Part shown: positions 1 to 6,027 of the stretch, piece by piece
Numbering within the stretch: position 1 is the first letter of the stretch
Layout of the letters: the number at the start of each line of letters is the position of its first letter
Assembly: GCA_900321265.1 (NCBI GenBank)
Contig: ONVJ01000139.1
Location: 1-6,027, forward strand
From: an uncultured Eubacteriales bacterium
Lineage (GTDB): Bacteria > Bacillota > Clostridia > Oscillospirales > CAG-272
DNA: 6,027 bases
Reading direction: 5' to 3'
Notes under the pieces: model-generated
The model's database searches: none
What the model saw: the letters and a program-made list of their open reading frames with translations, nothing else
Told to the model about the DNA's origin: nothing
Program-made: the position numbers and the translations under genes

Positions 1-410
1 ATGGCGTGGAAGTCGCCGGTGAAGTGGAGGTTGATGTCCTCCATCGGGACGACCTGCGCGTAGCCGCCTCCGGCAGCGCCGCCCTTGATCCCGAATACCG
101 GCCCGAGGGAGGGCTCCCTCAGGGCGACGGTGACCTTTTTGCCGATCCTCGCGAGTCCGGCGGCAAGGCCTATCGTAGTCGTCGTCTTGCCCTCTCCGGC
201 GGGTGTGGGGGTGATCGCGGTGACGAGTATGAGCTTTCCGTCCTTTTTGCCAGCCTTTTCGGCGTCGGCAAGAAGCGACAGATCGATCTTGGCCTTGTAT
301 CTGCCGTAGGGCTCGACGTATTTTTCGTCGACTCCGGCTTTTTCGGCTATCTCGCCTATCGGCCTCATCCTGCATGCCTGGGCGATCTCAATATCCGACA
401 AATATGCCAT
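1..410 (-). CDS. fhs: Formate-tetrahydrofolate ligase (10-formyl-THF synthetase), N-terminal part; runs off the left edge
   Basis: This enzyme makes 10-formyl-THF from formate, THF and ATP in the cytoplasm. The product is the one-carbon donor for purine ring formation. The 136 visible residues match the family start almost throughout: SDIEIAQA near residues 5-12, the YGRYKAKIDL segment at 35-44, the ATP-binding loop TPTPAGEGKTTTT at 67-79, LREPSLGPVFGIKGG at 97-111, then AAGGGYAQVVPMEDINLHF and TGDFHA at the edge. Family members are about 555 residues, so roughly a quarter is present; the rest is outside the window, and nothing indicates a broken gene. The start is the ATG at 410-408, preceded by a strong ribosome binding site. 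The gene begins 38 nt after the purL stop on the same strand, with no terminator seen between, so it is probably the next gene of the purine operon, supplying cofactor for the formyltransferase encoded upstream. Identification is very secure; operon membership is inferred. Confidence 0.97.
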   Translation of the reverse strand, partial: MAYLSDIEIAQACRMRPIGEIAEKAGVDEKYVEPYGRYKAKIDLSLLADAEKAGKKDGKLILVTAITPTPAGEGKTTTTIGLAAGLARIGKKVTVALREPSLGPVFGIKGGAAGGGYAQVVPMEDINLHFTGDFHA

Positions 411-416
411 TTCATT

Positions 417-423
417 CTCCTTC
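417..423 (-). promoter_or_regulatory. Ribosome binding site of fhs
   Basis: On the minus strand GAAGGAG lies 6 nt before the ATG at 410-408. It is a near-perfect Shine-Dalgarno match at good spacing. It fixes the fhs start and suggests that fhs is translated efficiently on its own rather than by coupling to purL, whose stop lies 38 nt upstream. Confidence 0.85.
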
Positions 424-448
424 TTTCGGTCCAGACGCGCGTCAGTTC

Positions 449-3400
449 TCATTGGGCGAAATAACGCACGGCGGAGGCGAATATATCATTATTATAATCC
501 CCGGGGACGTTTTTGTAAAGACCTTTTCTGTTTCTTTCGCTGTGTCCCATCCGGCCGAAGACCCTTCCGTCGGGCGAGGTGATCCCCTCGATCGCAAAGG
601 CCGAGCCGTTGGGGTTGTATCTGATGTCGTCGGTGGGAAGGCCGTCGGGGCCCGCGTACTGAGTGGCGATCTGCCCGCGGGCGGCAAGCTCTCTGACCAG
701 TTTGTCTGAGGCGTAGAACCTTCCCTCGCCGTGGGATATCGGAACGCTCTGTATGTCTCCCGGGCGGAAGCCGGCAAGCCAGGGAGACAGCGTCGAGGCT
801 ATCCTGACCCTGACTATCCCCGACTGGTGTCTCGCGATCCTGTTGTAGGTCAGCGTCGCGTCCTCCGGCCCTGTGTCGGTTATCCTTCCGTATTGGAGAA
901 GCCCGAGCTTTATCAGCGCCTGGAATCCGTTGCAGATGCCGAGCATCAGCCCCTCGCGCTCTCCGACAAGGCGGTTTATCTCCTCTTTCACGAGCATGTT
1001 GCGCATGAAGGACATTATGAATTTTGCCGATCCGTCGGGCTCGTCGCCTCCCGAGAACCCCCCGGGTATGAAAACGATCTGAGACTTCGCGACCTCCTTC
1101 GCGAATCTTTCGGCGCTCGAGGAGATACCTTCTGAAGTCAGGTTGTTTATCACGAAGATCTCAGTCCCGGCTCCCGCGTCCTCAAAGGCCTTTGCCGAGT
1201 CGTATTCGCAGTTTGTGCCCGGGAATACCGGGATGAGGACGGTGGGCCGCGGCGAGATGACGGCCGGAGCTTTCCTCTGTGTGGGCTCGAAGCTGAAGGC
1301 CTCGAGGCGGCGTCCGCCCTCCGGCCTCTCGAGCGTCGGATAGACATTTTCGAGTCTTTCCTCGTAGATCCGGTCGAGCATGTCGAGGGAGACCTTTTCT
1401 ACGCCGAAGGATATGCTTTCCTCCACGGCCGTATATCCGAGCGTCCTTCCGATATCATCGGAATCGGTCTCGACGATAAAGCTTCCGTATGAGTATCCGA
1501 AGAGTTCATCTGCAGTAAAGCCGTCGGCGAATCTGAAGCCGACGCGGTTGCCGATGCACATCTTGTATAGGGCTTCGGCGATCCCTCCGGCCGACGGAGT
1601 CGACGCGGCAAATATCCTTCCCTCTCTCATGAGAGAGGTCACCCTGTCAAACACCTCCTTCTGCGAAGCGGGATCGGGGAGACCGTCGCCGGCGTATTCG
1701 GGAGAGATCAGCGCGACCCTTCTTCCGGCCTTTTTGAATTCGGGAGAGACGGAATCCGACGCCTTCCCGGTCGTGACCGCGAAGGATACGAGGGTTGGAG
1801 GAACGTCGAGGTCCTCAAAGGACCCGCTCATCGAGTCCTTGCCTCCTATCGAGGCTACACCGAAGTCAAGCTGAGCCTTCAGGGCGCCGAGCAGCGCCGA
1901 GAAAGGTTTGCCCCAGCGGTCGGGATCCTTTCCTACCTTCCCGAAATACTCCTGGAAGGTGAGATATACGTCTGAGAATGAAGCGCCTGAAGCGATAAGA
2001 CGGCTTATGCTCTCGACGACGGCGAGATAGGCCCCGTGATAGGGGCTCTTTTCGGTGACGAATGGGTTGAACCCCCAGGCCATGAAGGAGGCGTCGCCGG
2101 TATGTTTCTTCTCGCAGGGGATCAGATGCACCATCGCCTGGGCGGGAGTCCGCTGATATCTGCCTCCGAAGGGCATGAGCACCGTCCCGGCGCCTATCGT
2201 CGAGTCGAATCTCTGCGACAGTCCTCTGCCCGAACAGCAGTTCAGATCAGAGAGCAAAGCCTTCATCGAATCGGCAAAGCTTCCGCCGGTTGGGATCTCC
2301 TTTTTCCAGGAGGCGGTGGGAGCCGCGTTGACCGAGACATGCTTCTCGGCGCCGTTCGAGCCCAGAAATTCGCGGCTGACGTCGACTATCGTCTTCCCTC
2401 TCCAGGTCATCCTGAGCCTCGGCTCGGCGGTGACCGTCGCCACCGGGGTGGCTTCGAGGTTTTCTCCCGACGCCAGCTCGATGAAGCGGCCGGCGTTTTC
2501 GGGATCGACGACGACCGCCATCCGCTCCTGCGATTCGCTGATGGCGAGTTCGGTGCCGTCAAGTCCCTCGTACTTGCGGGGGACCCTGTCGAGATCGACG
2601 AGGAGTCCGTCGGCGAGCTCGCCGATCGCGACCGACACGCCTCCGGCTCCGAAGTCGTTGCATCTCTTTATCATGAGCGAGGCCTCTGGGTTCCGGAACA
2701 GCCTCTGAAGCTTTCTCTCTTCTGGTGCGTTCCCCTTCTGGACCTCGGCGCCGCAGGTCTCGACCGACCTCAGGTTGTGAGCCTTGGAGGATCCGGTCGC
2801 GCCTCCGATGCCGTCGCGGCCGGTCCTGCCGCCCAGGAGGATAACGATGTCTCCCGGCACCGGTCTTTCCCTTCTGACGAATTCCGCGGGAGCCGCCGCG
2901 ATGACCGCGCCGATCTCCATCCTCTTGGCGGCGTAGCCGGGATGATAGAGCTCGCTCACCTGTCCGGTCGCGAGTCCGATCTGGTTGCCGTAGGAGGAGT
3001 AGCCGGCGGCAGCCGTCCTGACGATCTTCCGCTGGGGCAGCTTGCCCGGAAGCGTTTCGGAGACCGGACGGGTTGGATCGGCCGCCCCGGTGACCCTCAT
3101 CGCCGCGTAGACGTAGGATCTGCCCGACAGCGGATCCCTGATCGCGCCGCCGATGCAGGTGGCGGCGCCGCCGAAGGGCTCTATCTCGGTCGGGTGGTTG
3201 TGCGTCTCGTTCTTGAAGAGGAGAAGCCAGGGCTCCTTCTTTCCGTCGGCCTCGACGGTGATCTTTACGGTGCAGGCGTTGATCTCCTCCGATTCGTCGA
3301 GCTTCGGGAGAAAGCCTTTGCACTTCAGATATCTCACACCGGCGGTGGCGATGTCCATGAGGTTGACAGGCTTTTTGTCCCTGCCGAGGCTGCGCCTGAC

Positions 3401-4150
3401 GGCAAGATAGTCTTCGTACGCCTTCTTCACCCTTCCGTCGGGGCAGATAACGCTGTCGATAGTCGTAAGGAAAGTCGTGTGCCTGCAGTGATCAGACCAG
3501 TAGGTGTCGATCATCCTGATCTCGGTCAGAGTGGGGTCTCTTCCCTCTTTTTCAAAATAGATCCGGCAGAACTCAAGGTCGTCGGCGTCCATAGCCAGTC
3601 CGTAGTCGCGGATGAATCCCGCGATCTGTCCGGGCGACAGTTTTCTGAAGCCGTCAAGCACCGCCACGTCGGCCGGACGGGTGTATTCTGTCACGAGGGT
3701 GGACGGAAGCTCCAGCGATGCCTCTCTCGATTCGACCGGGTTGATCAGGAACTTCTTGATCTTTGCCATGTCGTCGGCCGAGATCCTGCCGCTTATGACA
3801 TAAACTCTCGCGGTGCGGATGACCGGCCTTTCACCGCAGGAAAGAATCTGTATGCACTGTGCGGCCGAATCCGCCCGCTGATCGAACTGCCCGGGCAGAT
3901 ATTCGACGGCGAATGTCTCTCCCGCGCCCTCCGGAAGCGACCGGAAGACATCGTCGAGCTGAGGTTCGGAAAACACCGTCCTCACCGCCTCGCGGAAGAG
4001 CTCTTCCGTAATGTTCTCGGCGTCGTAGCGGTTTATGACTCTCACGCCCTCGACCGAGCTAAGACCGAGAGTACCTGTCAGTTCCTCTTTCAGCGCCGCG
4101 GCCTCGAGCTCGAGGCCGCTCTTTTTTTCAACATAAACTCTGAAAACCAA
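449..4150 (-). CDS. purL: Phosphoribosylformylglycinamidine synthase, single-chain form with fused glutaminase domain
   Basis: PurL converts FGAR, glutamine and ATP to FGAM, the fourth step of de novo purine synthesis. From the TTG start at 4150 it is 1233 residues, the size of one-chain FGAM synthases that join PurS-, PurL- and PurQ-like parts. Order: N-terminal PurS-like region (about 1-150); linker motif TYWSDHCRHTTF (216-227); first synthetase half with FKNETHNHPTEIEPFGG (312-328), GGATGSSKAHN (449-459) and CNDFGAGGVSVAIGELADGL (497-516); second half with SIGGKDSMSG (767-776); class I glutaminase domain from about 970. Glutaminase residues are intact: nucleophile Cys1073 in GICNGFQ, and His1203 and Glu1205 in GHSER. 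The motifs resemble the clostridial/Bacteroides-type clade rather than the E. coli enzyme. The open frame extends 31 codons further upstream, but homologues start near MVFRVYVEKK, and longer starts would overlap purD by 41-92 nt. No frameshift or missing key residue is seen. With all three parts fused, separate purS and purQ genes are not expected for this enzyme. Confidence 0.97.
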   Translation of the reverse strand: MVFRVYVEKKSGLELEAAALKEELTGTLGLSSVEGVRVINRYDAENITEELFREAVRTVFSEPQLDDVFRSLPEGAGETFAVEYLPGQFDQRADSAAQCIQILSCGERPVIRTARVYVISGRISADDMAKIKKFLINPVESREASLELPSTLVTEYTRPADVAVLDGFRKLSPGQIAGFIRDYGLAMDADDLEFCRIYFEKEGRDPTLTEIRMIDTYWSDHCRHTTFLTTIDSVICPDGRVKKAYEDYLAVRRSLGRDKKPVNLMDIATAGVRYLKCKGFLPKLDESEEINACTVKITVEADGKKEPWLLLFKNETHNHPTEIEPFGGAATCIGGAIRDPLSGRSYVYAAMRVTGAADPTRPVSETLPGKLPQRKIVRTAAAGYSSYGNQIGLATGQVSELYHPGYAAKRMEIGAVIAAAPAEFVRRERPVPGDIVILLGGRTGRDGIGGATGSSKAHNLRSVETCGAEVQKGNAPEERKLQRLFRNPEASLMIKRCNDFGAGGVSVAIGELADGLLVDLDRVPRKYEGLDGTELAISESQERMAVVVDPENAGRFIELASGENLEATPVATVTAEPRLRMTWRGKTIVDVSREFLGSNGAEKHVSVNAAPTASWKKEIPTGGSFADSMKALLSDLNCCSGRGLSQRFDSTIGAGTVLMPFGGRYQRTPAQAMVHLIPCEKKHTGDASFMAWGFNPFVTEKSPYHGAYLAVVESISRLIASGASFSDVYLTFQEYFGKVGKDPDRWGKPFSALLGALKAQLDFGVASIGGKDSMSGSFEDLDVPPTLVSFAVTTGKASDSVSPEFKKAGRRVALISPEYAGDGLPDPASQKEVFDRVTSLMREGRIFAASTPSAGGIAEALYKMCIGNRVGFRFADGFTADELFGYSYGSFIVETDSDDIGRTLGYTAVEESISFGVEKVSLDMLDRIYEERLENVYPTLERPEGGRRLEAFSFEPTQRKAPAVISPRPTVLIPVFPGTNCEYDSAKAFEDAGAGTEIFVINNLTSEGISSSAERFAKEVAKSQIVFIPGGFSGGDEPDGSAKFIMSFMRNMLVKEEINRLVGEREGLMLGICNGFQALIKLGLLQYGRITDTGPEDATLTYNRIARHQSGIVRVRIASTLSPWLAGFRPGDIQSVPISHGEGRFYASDKLVRELAARGQIATQYAGPDGLPTDDIRYNPNGSAFAIEGITSPDGRVFGRMGHSERNRKGLYKNVPGDYNNDIFASAVRYFAQ

Positions 4151-4151
4151 A

Positions 4152-5423
4152 TCAGTCCACCTTCGCGGCAAGAGCCCGCCTTCCGATATCATGTCTGTAA
4201 TACGCGTTTTCGAAGGATATGCGGCCGACTCCCTCATAGGCATTCCGGACCGCCTCGGCGAGGCTGTCTCCGACCGCGGTTACTCCGAGCACACGGCCGC
4301 CCGATGTCATTATCCCGCCGTCCGGAGCGGGAGCCGTGCCCGCGATATATACCTTCGGAAGAAGGTCGTCGGGGATAGTTACGGGGAATCCCTTTTTGTA
4401 TTTGACCGGATATCCCTCGGACGCCATGATAACGCAGCATGCCGATCTGTCCGAGAACCTGACTTCGGTCTCTGCCAGCGTGCCGCGCGAGGTCGCCAGC
4501 ATAACGGTCAGCAGATCAGATTCGAGCAGCGGGAGCACGACCTGGGTCTCGGGATCCCCGAAACGGCAGTTGTACTCGATGACCTTAGGACCGTCCGATG
4601 TGATCATGAGCCCGAAATAGAGGCAGCCTCTGAAGGTGCGCCCCTCGGCCTTCATCGCAGCGACGGTAGGCAGGAAGATCTCCCTCATGCACCTCTGTGC
4701 GATCTCTTCGGTATAGAAGGGGTTGGGAGCGACCGTCCCCATTCCCCCGGTATTGGGGCCGCGGTCTCCGTCAAAGGCGCGTTTGTGGTCCATCGACGAC
4801 ACCATCGGCTTTATGCATTCCCCGTCTGTAAAGGCGAGCACCGAAACCTCGGGGCCTTCGAGATATTCCTCGATGACGATCCGGTCTCCGCTCTTTCCGA
4901 AGACCCTGTCCTCCATGACGGTTCTCACCGCGGCGAAGGCCTCTTCTCTCGTCCCGGCTATAGTCACTCCCTTGCCGAGAGCGAGGCCGTCGGCCTTGAT
5001 AACCGCAGGGAGCGGAGCCGTTTCAAGGAAGGCGAGCGCCTCACCGGCACTTCCGAAGACCTCGTAGGAAGCGGTCGGTATGCCGTATTTCTTCATCAGG
5101 CCCTTCGCGAAGACCTTGCTTCCCTCTATCTCGGCAGCCTTTGCCGTCGGGCCGAAGCATTCGATCCCGGCTTCGTTCAGCCGGTCGACCGCGCCCAGGC
5201 AGAGGGGATCGTCGGGAGCGACAACCGCGTAGTCGATCTTTTCTGAGACCGCAAAATCCACGATACCGTCGATGTCGGTCGCCGCCACAGGCACGCAGAC
5301 TGCGTCGGCGGCGATCCCTCCGTTCCCGGGAAGAGCGTATATGACCTCAACTTCGGGATTTTCTTTGAGTTTTTTTATAATGGCGTGTTCGCGGCCTCCG
5401 CCGCCTACGACCATAAGCTTCAT
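4152..5423 (-). CDS. purD: Phosphoribosylamine-glycine ligase (GAR synthetase)
   Basis: PurD joins glycine to 5-phosphoribosylamine with ATP to give GAR, the second step of purine synthesis. The 423-residue product has normal family length and the ATP-grasp layout. An N-terminal domain carries GGGGREHA (7-14) and LPGNGG (31-36). VVAPDDPL (67-74) and GPTAKAAEIEGSKVFAK (91-107) lead into the ATP-grasp region, with VIKADGLALGKGV (141-153), EEYLEGPEVSVLAF (185-198), DHKRAFDGDRGPNTGGMG (212-229) and the metal/ATP-site stretch EYNCRFGDPETQVVLP (283-298). The C-terminal domain has TSGGRVLGVTA (373-383) and ends near RHDIGRRAL. The ATG at 5423 is chosen because family members start MK-VVGGGGREHA; a second ATG at codon 4 would cut into the first strand. 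An SD-like GAGAGGCGG precedes it. The gene follows the formyltransferase after 76 nt and abuts purL with a 1-nt gap. No lesion is visible. Confidence 0.98.
   Translation of the reverse strand: MKLMVVGGGGREHAIIKKLKENPEVEVIYALPGNGGIAADAVCVPVAATDIDGIVDFAVSEKIDYAVVAPDDPLCLGAVDRLNEAGIECFGPTAKAAEIEGSKVFAKGLMKKYGIPTASYEVFGSAGEALAFLETAPLPAVIKADGLALGKGVTIAGTREEAFAAVRTVMEDRVFGKSGDRIVIEEYLEGPEVSVLAFTDGECIKPMVSSMDHKRAFDGDRGPNTGGMGTVAPNPFYTEEIAQRCMREIFLPTVAAMKAEGRTFRGCLYFGLMITSDGPKVIEYNCRFGDPETQVVLPLLESDLLTVMLATSRGTLAETEVRFSDRSACCVIMASEGYPVKYKKGFPVTIPDDLLPKVYIAGTAPAPDGGIMTSGGRVLGVTAVGDSLAEAVRNAYEGVGRISFENAYYRHDIGRRALAAKVD
4157..4163 (-). promoter_or_regulatory. Ribosome binding site of purL, inside the end of purD
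   Basis: On the minus strand AAGGTGG lies 6 nt before the TTG at 4150-4148. It sits within the last codons of purD, whose TGA stop (4154-4152) falls between this site and the TTG. The site supports TTG as the purL start, since the in-frame ATG at 4192 has no comparable site before it. The arrangement implies translational coupling of purD and purL. Confidence 0.6.
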
Positions 5424-5499
5424 AGCCGGTCCGCCTCTCTTCTTTGTTTTTTCAGTCCGGGACTTATGATAAAAACCCTTTGCTGTCCCGTATCGGGGC
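5424..5499 (-). other. Spacer between the AICAR formyltransferase gene and purD, with a small inverted repeat
   Basis: This 76-nt gap is the only one of note in the cluster. It is locally AT-richer than the flanking genes and contains a perfect 6-bp inverted repeat, CGGGAC at 5458-5463 against GTCCCG at 5485-5490, with a 21-nt loop, followed in transcription order by the purine-rich ribosome binding region of purD. A 4-bp stem (CCCG-ATA-CGGG on the minus strand) overlaps one arm and could compete with it. No stem followed directly by a clean U-tract is present, so I do not call a terminator, and no good -35/-10 pair is seen. The role, if any, is unknown. Confidence 0.3.
5431..5440 (-). promoter_or_regulatory. 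Probable ribosome binding site of purD
   Basis: On the minus strand AGAGAGGCGG lies 7 nt before the ATG at 5423-5421, within a purine-rich tract. The GAGAGG core would be spaced 10 nt and the GGCGG end 7 nt, so the match is acceptable but weaker than that of fhs. It supports the chosen purD start. Confidence 0.55.
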
Positions 5500-6027
5500 T
5501 CAGTGATGGAAGAGCCTCATTCCGGTGAAGGCCATCACAATGCCGTATTTGTCGCAGCACTCGATGACGGCGTCGTCCCTGACCGATCCGCCCGGCTCGG
5601 CTATATAGCTAACGCCGCTGCGGTAGGCTCTCTCGATGTTGTCCGAGAAGGGGAAGAAGGCGTCGGATCCGAGCGCCACGCCGGTACGGGAGGCGAGGAA
5701 GGCCTTCTGATCGGCGTCGGTGAAGGGCTCGGGGCGCTTTGTAAAGTATCTCTGCCAGACGCCGTCGGAGCAGACGTCCTCCTCGTTGCGGTTGATGTAG
5801 CCGTCGATGACGTTGTCCCGGTCGGGGCGTCCGATATCGGGTCTGAATGGCAGAGAGATGACCTGCTCGGCCTGGCGCAAAAACCAGGTGTCGGCCTTGG
5901 CCCCGGCAAGCCTCGTGCAGTGGATCCTCGACTGCTGCCCGGCGCCGACTCCGATTGCCTGTCCGTCGACGGCATAGCAGACCGAGTTCGACTGGGTGTA
6001 TTTGAGTGTTATCAGCGAGATTATGAG
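5500..6027 (-). CDS. purH: AICAR formyltransferase (phosphoribosylaminoimidazolecarboxamide formyltransferase), C-terminal part; 5' end outside the window
   Basis: The enzyme transfers a formyl group from 10-formyl-THF to AICAR to give FAICAR, the ninth purine step. The frame is open from the right edge, giving 175 residues up to the TGA at 5502-5500. It holds the conserved end of the transformylase domain: LKYTQSNSVCYAVDGQAIG (8-26 of the fragment), GAGQQSRIHCTRLAG (28-42), GSDAFFPFSDNIERA (120-134), AEPGGSVRDDAVIE (143-156) and the terminus AFTGMRLFHH. From recall, QQSRIHCTRLAG and the RLFHH ending are typical of the stand-alone AICAR formyltransferase found in many Clostridia; classic bifunctional PurH usually has QMSRVD and ends near RHF-H. 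The upstream part that would show whether an IMP cyclohydrolase domain is fused is not in the window, so the symbol purH is used loosely. A shorter start at a TTG (5880) can be dismissed because conserved sequence continues upstream of it to the edge. The gene leads into purD after 76 nt. Confidence 0.95.
   Translation of the reverse strand, partial: LIISLITLKYTQSNSVCYAVDGQAIGVGAGQQSRIHCTRLAGAKADTWFLRQAEQVISLPFRPDIGRPDRDNVIDGYINRNEEDVCSDGVWQRYFTKRPEPFTDADQKAFLASRTGVALGSDAFFPFSDNIERAYRSGVSYIAEPGGSVRDDAVIECCDKYGIVMAFTGMRLFHH

Noticed and set aside
434..443. A 10-bp perfect palindrome (GACGCGCGTC) between purL and fhs
   Set aside because: As a hairpin it leaves only about three stem pairs with a usable loop, and no U-tract follows. 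It is too short to call an operator without a conserved match elsewhere.
6..464. A 152-codon plus-strand frame over the start of fhs
   Set aside because: It lies opposite highly conserved fhs codons including the ATP-binding loop; its product has no recognisable features.
2559..3323. A 254-codon minus-strand frame inside purL
   Set aside because: The product is extremely Arg-rich and low in complexity, and it overlaps conserved purL sequence in another frame on the same strand. It is a frame-shifted shadow.
2036..4378. A 780-codon open frame on the plus strand opposite purL and the end of purD
   Set aside because: Its product is rich in Arg, Gly, Asp and Leu without any domain I recognise, and it lies antisense to strongly conserved PurL motifs. 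GC-rich coding DNA with biased third positions often leaves a long open antisense frame. No ribosome binding site or promoter supports it.
4191..5246. A 351-codon plus-strand open frame opposite purD
   Set aside because: It is a shadow of purD codon bias: the product has no recognisable motif, and the whole opposite strand is a well-conserved gene.
5454..5464. An interrupted palindrome AGTCC-G-GGACT in the purH-purD spacer
   Set aside because: A one-base centre cannot form a hairpin, and a single 11-bp site with no second copy is not enough to call a protein-binding site. It overlaps one arm of the inverted repeat reported separately.
5424..5499. Possible terminator, internal promoter or riboswitch before purD
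   Set aside because: No GC stem is followed directly by a T-run in the transcribed direction; the T-run present lies inside the loop of a weak stem. No paired -35/-10 is seen, and 76 nt without the known conserved cores does not fit a purine or ZTP riboswitch.

Overview
The window is one stretch of a de novo purine biosynthesis cluster, read entirely from the minus strand. In transcription order (right to left) it holds the 3' end of an AICAR formyltransferase gene (purH type), a complete purD, a complete single-chain purL carrying a fused PurQ-type glutaminase domain, and the 5' quarter of fhs (formate-tetrahydrofolate ligase). Almost all of the DNA is coding. The gaps are 76 nt (purH-purD), 1 nt (purD-purL) and 38 nt (purL-fhs), with no convincing terminator or promoter in them. 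The simplest reading is one polycistronic operon whose promoter and leader lie beyond base 6027 and whose 3' end lies before base 1.

The genes fit together as a pathway. PurD makes GAR from phosphoribosylamine. PurL converts FGAR to FGAM using glutamine and ATP. The AICAR formyltransferase adds the second one-carbon unit to the purine ring from 10-formyl-THF. Fhs makes 10-formyl-THF from formate, ATP and THF, so the last gene supplies the cofactor used by the first.

The likely host is a fairly GC-rich Clostridia-like Firmicute, probably anaerobic. The basis is recall of family features, not a search: the FGAM synthase resembles the single-chain clostridial/Bacteroides-type clade, the AICAR formyltransferase C-terminus resembles the stand-alone type rather than the classic bifunctional PurH, Shine-Dalgarno sequences are strong, and fhs is present. 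The phylum is an inference.

I found no mobile element, CRISPR array, RNA gene, toxin or defence gene, or unexplained coding region. Long open frames on the plus strand (one of 780 codons) are antisense shadows of purL. The points worth a second look are modest: a TTG start for purL coupled to the purD stop, the stand-alone character of the AICAR formyltransferase, the fhs linkage, and a small inverted repeat in the purH-purD gap. I do not see a previously undescribed system here.
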